Assembly (NCBI RefSeq): GCF_002367995.1 | Contig: NZ_AP018207.1 | Location: 7,860,199-7,924,198 of the forward strand | From: Calothrix brevissima NIES-22 | GTDB lineage: Bacteria; Cyanobacteriota; Cyanobacteriia; Cyanobacteriales; Nostocaceae | Direction of reading: 5' to 3' | DNA: 64,000 nucleotides | Shown here: positions 10,233 to 21,600 of the stretch, in pieces | Layout of the letters: every line of letters begins with the position of its first letter | Numbering within the stretch: the first letter of the stretch is position 1 | Translations under genes and position numbers: made by a program | The notes under the pieces: model-generated | What the model was told of the DNA's origin: nothing | The model's database searches: none | The model's input: only the letters and a program-made list of their open reading frames with translations

Positions 10233-11261
10233 ATGGCAAAAGTTACTGCTACAGTCTACGATACAGTTGATCCCTACCAGCGGGTTATAGATATAGTTCA
10301 TCAAGCTTGGAAAACTAGAGATCGGGAAGTTTGGGCTAACAACATTCAGGACTTGATTACCCCTGATGCAGTCATTCTTGATGCTGGATGTGGACTAGGA
10401 AGATTACTTCCTCGGTTTTGGCAAGCTAAAAAGATTGTTTTAGTTGAACCCGATCGGAAGAGATTTTTGCACGCTTCTGTGGTAGCCAATTGTCTACTTA
10501 ACTCAGATGAAGAATTATTAGAAAAATTAAAAGATGACGGTTTTTGGCAAACTCAAGAATATGAGAATTTATTGCAAGCAGCCTATACATCACCAGTCAA
10601 AAGTGATAAAGTCCATTTTTTGAATGATGTTATGCAAAGTCCCACAATTGGGCAATATGGAAAATTTGACCTCATCGTTTGCTCCCACATTTTTGAACAT
10701 ATTTCTTTAGATATTATTCAAGAAAGTATTGCTGCTTTTTATAATTTGCTCAAACCAAATGGCTCTTTAGTAATATTTGCTTGCAAATCTCCCATCCTCT
10801 ATCACAAGAAAGCCAGTAAAGAGTTTGATCATCAACATTTACTAATTACACGGTCAGAATTTGCCGAAATTTGTCAAGGCGGCCCTGATGCTGGTTTAGG
10901 CATTCGTTATCTACCTTTTGACCTGTTACAAACCATCCTGGCTAATCCATTTAATCCCAGTTTGCAAGAGACATTTCCAGAGGAATTCAAATCAGAATCA
11001 GCATATTATCAACTCCCTAATCAACCGCTATTCACTATCAAGCAATGGGAAGCCTACCATTCTGAGTTTTATACTCATAAAACTCAGAATGTCGGTACAT
11101 ATATTGAATATCCTCAAATTCAAGCGCGTCTCTATAGACCAATTAAACCAATAGAGAGTGTAGCTGAGATATTAGATCTAGAACACCAAGTGAATCAAAA
11201 TGAAACTTTAAAGAAAATGCATTTAATTGATATGGTTGTAGTTGCAAAGAAAAATGAATAA
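10233..11261 (+). CDS. Class I SAM-dependent methyltransferase
   Basis: 342 residues with motif I VILDAGCGLGRLLP and an acidic VEPDRKR strand end, followed by DLIVCSHIFEHIS. The family is clear, the substrate is not. The ATG at 10233 is chosen over one at 10209 because a strong Shine-Dalgarno (GGAGG at 10220-10224) lies nine bases before it. It may methylate the sugar or peptide made by the surrounding cluster. Confidence 0.85.
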   Translation: MAKVTATVYDTVDPYQRVIDIVHQAWKTRDREVWANNIQDLITPDAVILDAGCGLGRLLPRFWQAKKIVLVEPDRKRFLHASVVANCLLNSDEELLEKLKDDGFWQTQEYENLLQAAYTSPVKSDKVHFLNDVMQSPTIGQYGKFDLIVCSHIFEHISLDIIQESIAAFYNLLKPNGSLVIFACKSPILYHKKASKEFDHQHLLITRSEFAEICQGGPDAGLGIRYLPFDLLQTILANPFNPSLQETFPEEFKSESAYYQLPNQPLFTIKQWEAYHSEFYTHKTQNVGTYIEYPQIQARLYRPIKPIESVAEILDLEHQVNQNETLKKMHLIDMVVVAKKNE

Positions 11262-11644
11262 TGATACTTTACAACCCAAAAGTTGCTGATAATTATTGCT
11301 GATTTTTGGCATTTGCATAAGTCTAAAATAGACAATTTGGTAGCTAAATTCAATAAAAAAATTGGTATTTACTTATGTAAGTAGGGCGGTGCAATTAAAC
11401 ATAGCTGGCAAGGGCTGTCATTAGTCATTAGTCATTTGTCATTGGTAAAGGTTTCAAGCCAATTTACGTTTCTTAACATAGTTTGGTTTTTTTCCACCGA
11501 CTTACTTATACAAAAAAGCATTAACGATTTTCCTGCCAAATAATAAACTAAATCCATACTGTTAATCAGCAACCTCAATATTAATAACTTCACTGAAAAT
11601 AAATTGTTTACCAGCGTACCATCTTTAACTCATAGGAATGCCAT
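11262..11644. other. Intergenic gap with an STRR at 11417-11444
   Basis: A 383-base gap without a supportable gene. It contains four tandem GTCATTN heptamers at 11417-11444. The remainder is AT-rich and probably holds the promoter of the GH13 gene; I could not identify a specific site. Confidence 0.6.
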
Positions 11645-13690
11645 ATGCGCTATTTTGATGAATACTGTGAAGTACATCTAGACCCGACAATTGCACCTTA
11701 TAATTGGGTGTTTAGAACTAACGAAAAAATCTCAATTAAATTTGGCGTTCACTTATCTAAAAATCCTGATTATGGTCAGATAATCTATGAGTTAAATGAT
11801 GGTCAAGGATATTGCGATGTAGATCGCATCAATACAGAAACTGAAAGCGTCAACGAAAACGGCTACAAAATATTCTCAGTCAACCTCCCCCAAATCATCA
11901 ATGGGGGAGGTTATCGCTACAGATTAGGTTATGTAGATATTGATGGTACTGAACATACCAGAGAGCGATCGCAGTTTTTATTTGTCTGCGATGAAGCACC
12001 CCGTTCAATGGCGGAAATCCCCTCTGAGTTTTTAGGCTATGTGAGCGATCGCCCTCTTTACGGGCCTAAACCTAAGTTAGCCATGACATCTAGCCCCAAT
12101 GATTGGGGAGCGCGTTTATTTTACTCGATCATCATCGATCGATTTGCACGCGCAGCAGACAACAGTCGTGCGGGGATGAGTGCAGTTAACTACGATCCCA
12201 CATCACCCTATGCAAGTCATGGCGGGACAATTCGCGGTGTGATTGAGCAGATAGATTATATAAAATCATTGGGAATTCGCGCTATTATTCTCAGCCCTGT
12301 CTATGTGAATGCGCCCGATGGCTATCATGGCTATCATCCCATTCATTTGTTGATGGTCGATCCGCGTCTAGGTACCATTGAATGTCTGCGGGAACTGGTG
12401 AAAAAAGCTCATGAATCGGATATTGCCGTCATTTTAGACGTTGTTAACAATCATCTTGCAGATAGTATCAATTGGGAAGAGTATGGCGGCCCGGTGGGGG
12501 GTGAGTTTAAGTATGTCCAAGGCGATGATTGTGCAGTCATGCCTTATCCCATAGAAGCACGCAATACATGTCTGTTTCACGGGCCAGAATACACCGATAT
12601 GGTCAATCAAAGACTCTTTGGTTTTCTGGAAGATTGGCGCACTGAAACAACTTATGTCCGTGAATTATTAATTCAACACCTCAAATATTGGATTGCAGAA
12701 ACAGATATTGATGGTTTTCGTTACGATTCAGCCCGTCACATTGGTCTGGATTTTTGGGAGCCTTGTGTAGAAGAGATATCAAGATATGCTAGCTATTTAG
12801 GTAAAAAGCAGTTTCTCCAAATAGCTGAACATGCAGGAAGTACTCATGAAGAAGTCATCGAATATAATAACGCCAAATTCACCAATTTGATTGACTATCC
12901 TACCTACTATGCCATCAAACATTCACTCCATGATGGCAATTGGTTAGAGGGTTTGGCAGATTATTTTTGTTGCTTTCTCGCACCATCACAACCATATCAT
13001 GCTGGTTGGCAGAACAATATTATGTTCCTGGATAATCAAGACACAACCAGAATTTTACATCTATTTTTGAGTCGTGTAAAAAATTTAGACGACTCCAGAG
13101 TTCGATTCCATTTTGGACTAGCTTGTTTAATTTTAGGGCCGCAAATACCTTCTATTTATCAAGGAACAGAGCAAGAATTTTCTGGGGCTTTAGGGTTGCA
13201 TCAAAAACCGGATACAGGAGAGTGGATTGGCCATGATTGCTACGTGCGAGAAGATATGTTTGAGAACCCTGCTTGTGTCTGGGAGTTTGGGCCAATTAAC
13301 CGCAAAACTTTTGAACCATATCATAAAAATCACCCAACTTTTAAACTAATTCGACAACTAGCCGAAATTAGACGACAAAATCCACTAATTCACAGTGGAA
13401 CCCGCACCCTATTATGTTCTAGGAATCACGGACTCTGGTGTGTACTAATTCATGGTACAGGTAATGAGCAGCCACTGTTTGTGGCAATGAATTTAGGTGC
13501 TGCTCCCACCTTTGAAGAAACTTTCAAAATTCCTCATTGGTATGGAGATTTTTCTGGTGTTGATATGCTGATTAATACTGCGGCTGGCGTATTCAATCTT
13601 GTAGAAGGTGGTATGAGAATTAAACTTCCACCATTTACATTTGTTTTAGGAAGGCTCGTGTCAAGTGACAATAACATATCAAACCATTAA
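11645..13690 (+). CDS. GH13 alpha-amylase-family glycoside hydrolase
   Basis: 681 residues with an N-terminal beta-rich domain, then a GH13 barrel. Region I reads ILDVVNNHLAD, region II DGFRYDSARH with the nucleophile Asp, region III QIAEHAG with the acid/base Glu, and region IV FLDNQDTTR with the third Asp. All three catalytic acids are present, though region IV has NQD rather than the common NHD. There is no signal peptide, so it is cytoplasmic. It sits inside the peptide cluster in the same direction as its neighbours, an uncommon companion for NRPS genes. It could be a glycogen enzyme or a glycosyl-transferring member; the sequence does not decide. Confidence 0.9.
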   Translation: MRYFDEYCEVHLDPTIAPYNWVFRTNEKISIKFGVHLSKNPDYGQIIYELNDGQGYCDVDRINTETESVNENGYKIFSVNLPQIINGGGYRYRLGYVDIDGTEHTRERSQFLFVCDEAPRSMAEIPSEFLGYVSDRPLYGPKPKLAMTSSPNDWGARLFYSIIIDRFARAADNSRAGMSAVNYDPTSPYASHGGTIRGVIEQIDYIKSLGIRAIILSPVYVNAPDGYHGYHPIHLLMVDPRLGTIECLRELVKKAHESDIAVILDVVNNHLADSINWEEYGGPVGGEFKYVQGDDCAVMPYPIEARNTCLFHGPEYTDMVNQRLFGFLEDWRTETTYVRELLIQHLKYWIAETDIDGFRYDSARHIGLDFWEPCVEEISRYASYLGKKQFLQIAEHAGSTHEEVIEYNNAKFTNLIDYPTYYAIKHSLHDGNWLEGLADYFCCFLAPSQPYHAGWQNNIMFLDNQDTTRILHLFLSRVKNLDDSRVRFHFGLACLILGPQIPSIYQGTEQEFSGALGLHQKPDTGEWIGHDCYVREDMFENPACVWEFGPINRKTFEPYHKNHPTFKLIRQLAEIRRQNPLIHSGTRTLLCSRNHGLWCVLIHGTGNEQPLFVAMNLGAAPTFEETFKIPHWYGDFSGVDMLINTAAGVFNLVEGGMRIKLPPFTFVLGRLVSSDNNISNH

Positions 13691-13743
13691 AAAATGTAGA
13701 GAAGTTTTACGAAACGTCTCTACTTGGCTTTTAGTTAAATGTA

Positions 13744-14142
13744 TTAGACCTCTCCAAAAAACAAACTCTCCCGCAAACCTACTCGCGTTATAATGTGATT
13801 TTTCCTTGAATAACATGAGTCAACTTCGAGTACATATAGAAAAATATCCCCAGGAAACTCAGAGGTTATTAGGATTAGGTTATGAGTAGCTCATGTCAAA
13901 ATGAATCTTCTATGACCCCTTATAGATAATAAAAAGCCTGAAGTGTTTGTGCAAGTTGAGTGTTAGCCATTTTATAAAAATTCGGATTTTGGCAAAACTA
14001 GCTGCGGAGAGCCAAATTTCGAGTATATTTACTCTTGCGGAATATGGGTTACAAAACTCGCATCATCAAAGCCGTCCCATCAGAAAGCAGTCAGATAAAA
14101 CCCAAACAGGAAAAGAGTTTGGAGTTTTTTGGAGATGTCTAA
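13744..14142. mobile_element. Non-autonomous IS-derived element (MITE-like)
   Basis: About 399 bases bounded by imperfect inverted repeats: TTAGACCTCTCCAAAAAAC on the left and its near-complement on the right, each flanked by TA, a possible target duplication. The interior carries a transposase start (13815-13889) that stops after 24 codons and other unrecognised open stretches. It fills the gap between the GH13 gene and the oxygenase gene. Confidence 0.7.
13815..13889 (+). pseudogene. Transposase N-terminal remnant
   Basis: The 24-codon reading MSQLRVHIEKYPQETQRLLG resembles the N-terminus of IS5-type DDE transposases common in Nostoc (the YPxETxRLLG motif) and then hits a stop. It lies inside the inverted-repeat element and explains that element's origin. 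The assignment is from memory of the family. Confidence 0.55.
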
Positions 14143-14153
14143 TAGAAAGGAAC

Positions 14154-15041
14154 CTAACTCCAATAGTAAATAGCATCATGCTCTTTCGAGAAAGATAGAA
14201 ATCCACCGATAGTCATCCTGGCGCGACTACCTACTGTTGGTGCAATACAGTGGTAAAAACGACCACCATCAAATAGCACCATGTCGCCAATACCTGGTTT
14301 GAAGCTCATGCTTCCGTACTGATGATCAAATACCTGATGTGATTGTTGGTATAAGCGAGCACCATATCCAGAATTCGAGTTTGTGTCATCAAAGAGTAAT
14401 TCTTCCCCGTCCCACTCTAGTCCATAGATAACTAGTTCCCCACCAGCTTCTGGGAGTACTAGGGGAATAAAGAAACTGAGCTGGTCAGTAGTATCGACTA
14501 TAGTTCTTAAATGCTCACTTTGAGGACTATTCAAAAAATCGTTACCCACATGGATGGGAAATTCATGATCTGTTGGTAACTTGCGGATGGTAGCTGGAAT
14601 GTATGTTTCTCCTTGAGTCCCTTTGGGTACTTTTACTGACAGTCCTCCAGAAAGAGAGCGCAAAACAAATTCCATTCGCTCTTCAAAGTCTAGTGTTCCT
14701 TGAAACAAGGTCGCGCACTTTTGCCGAAAAACGGCTGCATAATTGAAGTATTGCTGCAAACCAGAGTCGCAGAAGACAATGTTTTCCCCTAAAGTATATG
14801 CTCCTTTGATAGCTTCAGCAAACTTAGAGTCTAAAATCTCGCTCATACCACCTTCATTCTTTTCTAAGCGAGACACAATTAGCTCAACAGCATCACGAGG
14901 TAAAACGTCACGGATAATCATACCCTCGAAGCTGCGGTTGAACAACATATCTTGCAAAGCACTGGAATATTTTTCTATTTCTGATACATGAATATCAAGA
15001 AAGTTAAACAGTGGTTCCTTGGCAACAACAGTTTTAGGCAT
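14154..15041 (-). CDS. 2-oxoglutarate/Fe(II)-dependent oxygenase (prolyl hydroxylase-like)
   Basis: 295 residues. Candidate iron ligands are in FPIHVGNDF in the middle and the distal His in YHCIAPTVGSRARMT, where the following Arg would bind 2-oxoglutarate. This is a double-stranded beta-helix oxygenase. It lies between the cluster's synthetases but is transcribed divergently from the two-module synthetase, sharing a 582-base upstream region. A likely role is hydroxylation of the lipid or an amino acid of the product; this is inferred from position only. Confidence 0.7.
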   Translation of the reverse strand: MPKTVVAKEPLFNFLDIHVSEIEKYSSALQDMLFNRSFEGMIIRDVLPRDAVELIVSRLEKNEGGMSEILDSKFAEAIKGAYTLGENIVFCDSGLQQYFNYAAVFRQKCATLFQGTLDFEERMEFVLRSLSGGLSVKVPKGTQGETYIPATIRKLPTDHEFPIHVGNDFLNSPQSEHLRTIVDTTDQLSFFIPLVLPEAGGELVIYGLEWDGEELLFDDTNSNSGYGARLYQQSHQVFDHQYGSMSFKPGIGDMVLFDGGRFYHCIAPTVGSRARMTIGGFLSFSKEHDAIYYWS

Positions 15042-15623
15042 AATCTACTGTTCAATGTTTTTTTGTAAAAATATTGCACTAGGAATAAGTGAAAGCATTT
15101 AGTCTATGCAGATGCTTGCTCACTACTTAAGATAACTTTATTACATAACCATATATCTTAGTTTTTTGTCAACTCTCCAATGCCTAGCTGATTATTATTT
15201 TTGTATACTGATAAGTAAGTATTATATTTTTTCATTGTGAATTCAGATCATAAAATGAAGCTATGTAAAATTTTCATATGCATGTAAAATTTTAAACATG
15301 TTTGTTTTATGATGCTGTCAAAAGTTTTTTGTGCTGCCATCTTCTTTGTGTATAGGGCTGTTGGATGTGAGTCTTAAAAAACTAAATATATGCAAGATAC
15401 TATTAAAAAATTCGAGTTGCTGAATAATTGTATGATTATTGGTTCGCGCAAAGGCGCAAAGATGCGACCCTTAACCTTGGTTGAAAATCTCAATTTATCC
15501 CGCAACTATGCAACACAAAAACATTTAATTATTCGCCAAGTAGATATGACTTGTTGCTAAAAGCCAATTAACATCAGGCTTTTAAGTTCGAGGAATTGCA
15601 GTTTTTTAGGAAATTATTACATC
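15042..15623. other. Divergent promoter region of oxygenase and synthetase genes
   Basis: 582 bases between two divergent genes, AT-rich, with no supportable gene. A 56-codon open stretch at 15390-15560 overlaps repeat-like DNA and is not called. This region must contain the promoters of both genes; no specific operator could be recognised. Confidence 0.5.
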
Positions 15624-18600
15624 GTGAATAAAATATTACCATTGTCAATCACCCAAAGGGAAATCTATATTGACCAAATGATGTGGTTAGAAGGTTCCCA
15701 TCTGAATATTGGTGCTACTGTAACAGTTTTGGGTGCATTTGATATTGAGATTTTCAATTATGCAATGAATCAGGTAATTCGCTGTCATCCAGGTTTACGG
15801 ACGCGAATTTATGAATGGGAAGGAAAGCCTTTACAAATTATTGCACCGCACAACAACGTAGCAGTAAAATTAGTTGATTTCTCTAGTTATGAAAACAGCG
15901 AAAAAGTTGCTGAAGAATATATAAATAAAGAATTTACTCAACCTTTTAGCTTTGGCGAACATAACCCACTAGTTGATTTTCAATTAATTCGCACCAGTAA
16001 CCAAAAACACATCATTTTTGCGAAATATCATCATGCAATTACCGATGGTTGGGGAACTTCTATATTTTTCCGGGAAGTCATTAAAACTTACAACCAAATT
16101 ATTCACGATGGAGTTGATACCCAAACCGAACAAGATTGTTATTTAACTGAATATCTTCAGGAAGAATCAGAGTATTTAATATCACGAAATTATCCGCGCG
16201 ATCGCGATTATTGGAAACAGCGTCTAACTGGTATTTCTCCTCAAGTTTTCCCCCAAATTACAGCCGCAGGATTAACAGGCGATCGCCAAGCAATTTATAT
16301 TTCCCGCGAGCAGTATAATCGCGTAAATACTTTATGTCAAGAAATCCAATCGAATGCGTTTCATTTTATTTTAGGCTTAATCGCCGTTTGTTTAACTAAT
16401 CGTTACCAAAAGCCAGATTTAACTGTGGGTTTATCTCTCCTTAATCGCAATAAGAAAAGCTTTAAGGATGCTATTGGCTTATTTGTCAGTACGATTCCTT
16501 TCCGCGTGCCAGTAAATAGCAATGAAACAGTTCACCAACTATTAGATAATATCCGTTCCTTATTGCGTCAAGATTATCGCCATCAACGCTTCCCTCTAGG
16601 AGAAATTAAGCGCCTAGCAGGGTTACAATTAAATAGTAAAGAACATTTATTTGAAGTTTATTTATCCTACGAAAGACACGATTACAACGAATGTTTTGCT
16701 GATAGTGAAACAAGCTGCGTACCTTTGTACAGTGGACAACAAAAAGTTCCACTGATTATTTATGTCCGGGAATACGCCGAACACAGCGATATTAAAATCG
16801 ATTTTGACTATAATCTTTCCTATTTAGATGCTGAAACAGTCAGCCAGATAGTGACAGATTTTAAAAATTTGTTTACTAATGCTATAGAAAGATTAGAAAA
16901 GCCAATTTCTAGTCTGGTTGGTAAATCGCCAGAAGCCAATAATTATAACATTATTCAACCAGAAATTTCTCTGGATATTTCCAGCGATGAAACATTAGTT
17001 TCAGCATTTGCAACTACCGCCGCTACATATCCAGAAAACCCCGCAGTTAAGTTTAATAAAAATACCCTCACCTACGCTGAATTAAATAGTAAAGCTAATC
17101 GCTTGGCGAATTATTTAATCAGTCAAGGAGTTCAACCGGGAACGCGCGTAGGGATATGTTTAGAACGTTCAGAAAATATAGTAATTGCCATTTTAGGTAT
17201 CCTGAAAATAGGTGCAGCTTATGTACCTATAGATCCTCAATCTCCCGCTACTCGTCTGCAATTAATTCTCCAAGATAGCGGAATTTCTGCATTGATTTCT
17301 GAACCAGGAATTTTATCAGCATTAACTAACAAAGAAATCTTAGGTTTCACTCTCCCATCTCTAGAAGATGAACTAATTAATCAACCAGATACAGCGCCAG
17401 AAGTTGTCATTAAACCGGAATTTCCTGCTTATATTATTTACACTAGCGGTTCCACTGGTACGCCTAAAGGTTGTATCGTCACTCATAGAAACGCCATTCG
17501 GTTAATGCGTTCCACAGAACCTTGGTTTGGCTTTAACGATAAAGATATTTGGACGCTGTTTCATTCCTTCGCTTTTGACTTTTCTGTGTGGGAATTATGG
17601 GGTGCTTTACTTTACGGAGGTAAGGTAATTATTGTACCTTTCTGGTTAAGCAGAACGCCAGAAAGTTTCCGCGAATTCCTCACCACCGAACGGGTAACTG
17701 TTCTCAATCAAACTCCTTCCGCTTTCTATCAACTAATTCGCGCTGATGAAGCGAGTGTAGGAAAATTGGCGTTACGTTATGTCATCTTTGGTGGTGAAGC
17801 TTTAGATTTTCCCACTTTACGTCCTTGGTTAGAAAAGTACGGCGATAAAAACCCGCGTTTAATTAATATGTACGGGATTACAGAAACTACCGTTCATGTA
17901 ACTTATCGCCCGATTTCTCGGCAAGATTTGACAGGAAATGCTAGTGTTATCGGTAGAGAAATTCCTGACTTACAGGTATATTTACTTGATGACAAATTAC
18001 AACCAGTTGCTGATGGTTTACCAGGGGAAATATATGTAGCTGGTGCTGGGGTGACTAGCGGTTATTTAAATCGTCCTGAATTGACAGCAGAAAGGTTTTT
18101 ATCTAATCCTTTTGGTAGTGGAAGAATTTACCGCAGTGGTGATTTAGGGCGGAGATTAGCCAACGGGGATTTAGAATATTTAGGAAGGATAGATCAACAA
18201 GTTAAAATTCGCGGTTTTCGGATTGAATTAGGAGAAATTCAAGCAGCGTTAACATCCCATTCTCAAGTGCGGGAAGCGGTGATTGTCACTGATGAATGGG
18301 AAGCCGAAAATCGCTTAGTTGCTTATTATGTTCCTGGGGAAACTAACCCCACAGCTAATGAATTGCGTCAGCATTTAAAAACTAAGCTCCCTGATTACAT
18401 GATACCCGCAGCTTATGTGAGTTTAGATGCTTTCCCCCTGAATGTTAACGGGAAAATTGACAATAAAGCCTTACCCGCTCCAGATTGGAATTTGTTAAGG
18501 GTAGAAGAAAATTATATAGCCGCTCGTAACGCCAATGAGGAAACTTTATGTGCAATTGTCGCTGCTACTTTGGGGATAGAAAAAGTCGGAATTGACGATA

Positions 18601-21600
18601 ATTTCTTTGATATTGGTGGCGATTCTATTTTAGCTTTACAAGTCATCGCTAAAGCCAAAAAAGCTGGTTTTGCAATTTCCGCGCGAGAACTTTATGAATC
18701 AGCGACGGTGCGTCAATTAGCTACGAAAAAAGCAGCAGTTGCAGTATCTAATAATAATATTAGTGACAATCCGACGGTTAACTTACTATCAGCAGCAGAT
18801 AGACAAAGCTTACCAAAAGATGCAGCCGATGCTTATCCCCTTTCGAGTTTACAGGCGGGAATGCTTTATCACACAGAAATGCATCCCGAATCGGCAATTT
18901 TCCATCAAATTTTCACCTTTGATTTACATCTGAGCTATTCTGAAGTAGCCTGGAAAAAAGCGATCGCGGATATTTGTGATGCTCATCCAGTATTGCGGAC
19001 TTCCTTCCATTGGACAGGATACAGCACTCCCATCCAAATTGTTCACACTCAAGTAGAATTACCTTTAACGATTGTCGATTTGCGGGATTTGGCAGCAAAC
19101 GCCCGGCAAAAAGTGGCAGAATGGATTGAATCAGAAAAAAATCGCGCCTTTGATATTACCAAACCCCCCTTATTCCGGTTCCAAATTCACAGACTCGCTG
19201 ACACTGAACTCAGCTTTAGCTTTAGTTTTCACCATGTCATTCTTGATGGTTGGAGTGTCGCGACGTTGTTAACGCAACTGTTACAGCGTTATGTGCAGTA
19301 TTTAGCATCAGACACCGTTCCGGCTTTGACAATACCGGAGATTAATTACAAAGATTTTATCGCCCAAGAACAACAAGCGATCGCATCTGGACAAATGCGA
19401 GAATTTTGGCAACAATATCTGAGTAATTTAGAAGTTACCACCCTCCCCCGTCTGAATATCCAGAAATCCCAGACAACCTCTCTACAACGTCAACTAAAGC
19501 GGGTATCTATTAATATAGATGCACAATTAAGCGAAAAAATCCGCCAATTAGCCAAAAAAGCTGGCGTTCCCCTAAAAACAGCACTTTTAGCCGTGCATTT
19601 GCGCGTTATCTCCTTTATAACTGGACAAAAAGAAGTTGTTACTGGTAACGTCAGCAATGGAAGATTAGAAACCCTCGACAGCCAAAACTTGTTAGGATTA
19701 TTCGTCAATACAATTCCCTTCCGCATGGATTTAACATCGGGAACCTGGCTAGAATTAATTCAATCAGTATTCCGTGCGGAAAGTGACATGCTTCCGCATC
19801 GCAACTTTCCCCTCGCCGAAATGCAACGCTTGATTGATAAGCGTCCCTTGTTTGAAGTCGGATTTAACTATGTGCATTTCCACGTATACGAAGGGTTGCT
19901 GAATTTACCGCAAATATCAGTCCAGAACATTGATATTTTTGAAGAAACAGACTTTCCCTTCTTGGTAGAATTTTGTTTAGTTCCCGGAAGCAGCGCTTTG
20001 CAATTGAATTTAATCTATGATGTAGAACAGTTTACGGCTGCACAGGTTGAGCAATATAGCCAATATTATCAAGCCGCTTTGACAGATATTGCTACCAATA
20101 CCCACACACATTACCACAGGCGATCGCTTCTCTCACCCACAGAACGGCAAAACTTACTCCAAGCTGCTAACAGCAATCCTGCTAACTTCCCCTCTGGTGA
20201 TACCCTCATCTCTGCCTTTAGCCAAGCAGTAGCAGAATATACAGATAAAATCGCCCTGGTTTGGCAAGAAACCACCCTCACCTTTGGCGAACTAGAAACC
20301 CGCGCCAATCGTCTCGCCCATTACCTCCAAAGTCAAGGCGTAGGGACAGAAAGCTTGGTAGGGCTGTGTTTAGAGCGATCCGAACAATTAATCGTTGCCA
20401 TTTTAGCCATCCTCAAAGCTGGCGGTGCTTACGTTCCCATTGATCCCAGTTACCCAAGCGATCGCATAGAATTTCTTTTACAAGATAGCGGCGTTGTTTT
20501 ACTCTTAACTGAGCAATCAGTAATATCACAGATTCCTCAATCTGATACCAAAATCATCATTCTGGAAAATATCGTTCCCCAGTTAGAAACTTACAGCGCC
20601 GATGCTTTAGCTGTGCAGATATTACCAGAACATCCCGCCTATGTAATTTATACAAGTGGTTCCACAGGCAAACCCAAAGGCTGTATTGTTACCCACGCCA
20701 ATGTGATGCGCCTACTCAAAGCCACCGAATCTTGGTTTGCATTTAATAGCGAAGATGTTTGGACTTTATTCCACTCCTACGCCTTTGACTTCTCTGTGTG
20801 GGAACTGTGGGGAGCTTTATTATATGGTGGTCGAGTAGTTGTAGTCCCCTACTGGACAAGTCGCTCGCCAAAAGACTTTTTACAACTACTAGAAAATCAG
20901 CAAGTCACAGTATTAAATCAAACACCATCAGCCTTCAGGCAATTAATCCAAGCAGCGAGTCAAGAGCAGCCAAAACTACCTTTACGCTACGTAATCTTTG
21001 GTGGAGAAGCCTTAGAACTATCAAGCCTACAACCTTGGTTTGAGTTATATGGCGACGCACAACCAAAATTGATTAATATGTACGGTATCACCGAAACCAC
21101 CGTTCATGTCACCTATAGACCGATTACCCAGACAGATATCAGCGCCAATCGCGGAAGCGTTATCGGTCAACCCATCCCCGATTTACATCTATATATATTA
21201 GATGAGAATCTAGAACCAACCCCCGTAGGAACTCCTGGGGAAATCTATATTGGTGGTGCGGGAGTGACGCGGGGTTATCTCCATCAACCTCGTCTGAGTG
21301 CAGAAAGATTTATTCCTGACCCCTTTGCTAAAACTTTAGGTAGCCGTCTATACCGCAGTGGTGACATAGGGCGGCGGTTACCAGACGGTGAACTAGAATA
21401 TCTCGGACGCGCCGACCGACAAGTGAAAATACGCGGTTTTCGCATAGAAACTGGGGAAATTAGCGCCGTTCTCAACAGTCATCCCCAAGTCAAAGAAGGC
21501 TTTGTCCTTTTGCGTAAATTTGCTAATGGAGATAAAAAGCTAGTTGCTTACTTTACTTCTAATACAGAGTCAGATTTGACAACGGTATTAGCAGAGTATT

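Noticed and set aside
13947-14198. 83-codon frame after the GH13 gene
   Set aside because: Lies mostly inside the inverted-repeat element, crosses its right end and overlaps the oxygenase gene; composition is not protein-like.
15390-15560. 56-codon open frame upstream of the two-module synthetase
   Set aside because: Overlaps repeat-like GCGCAAAGGCGCAAAG sequence, lacks a ribosome-binding site and family resemblance.
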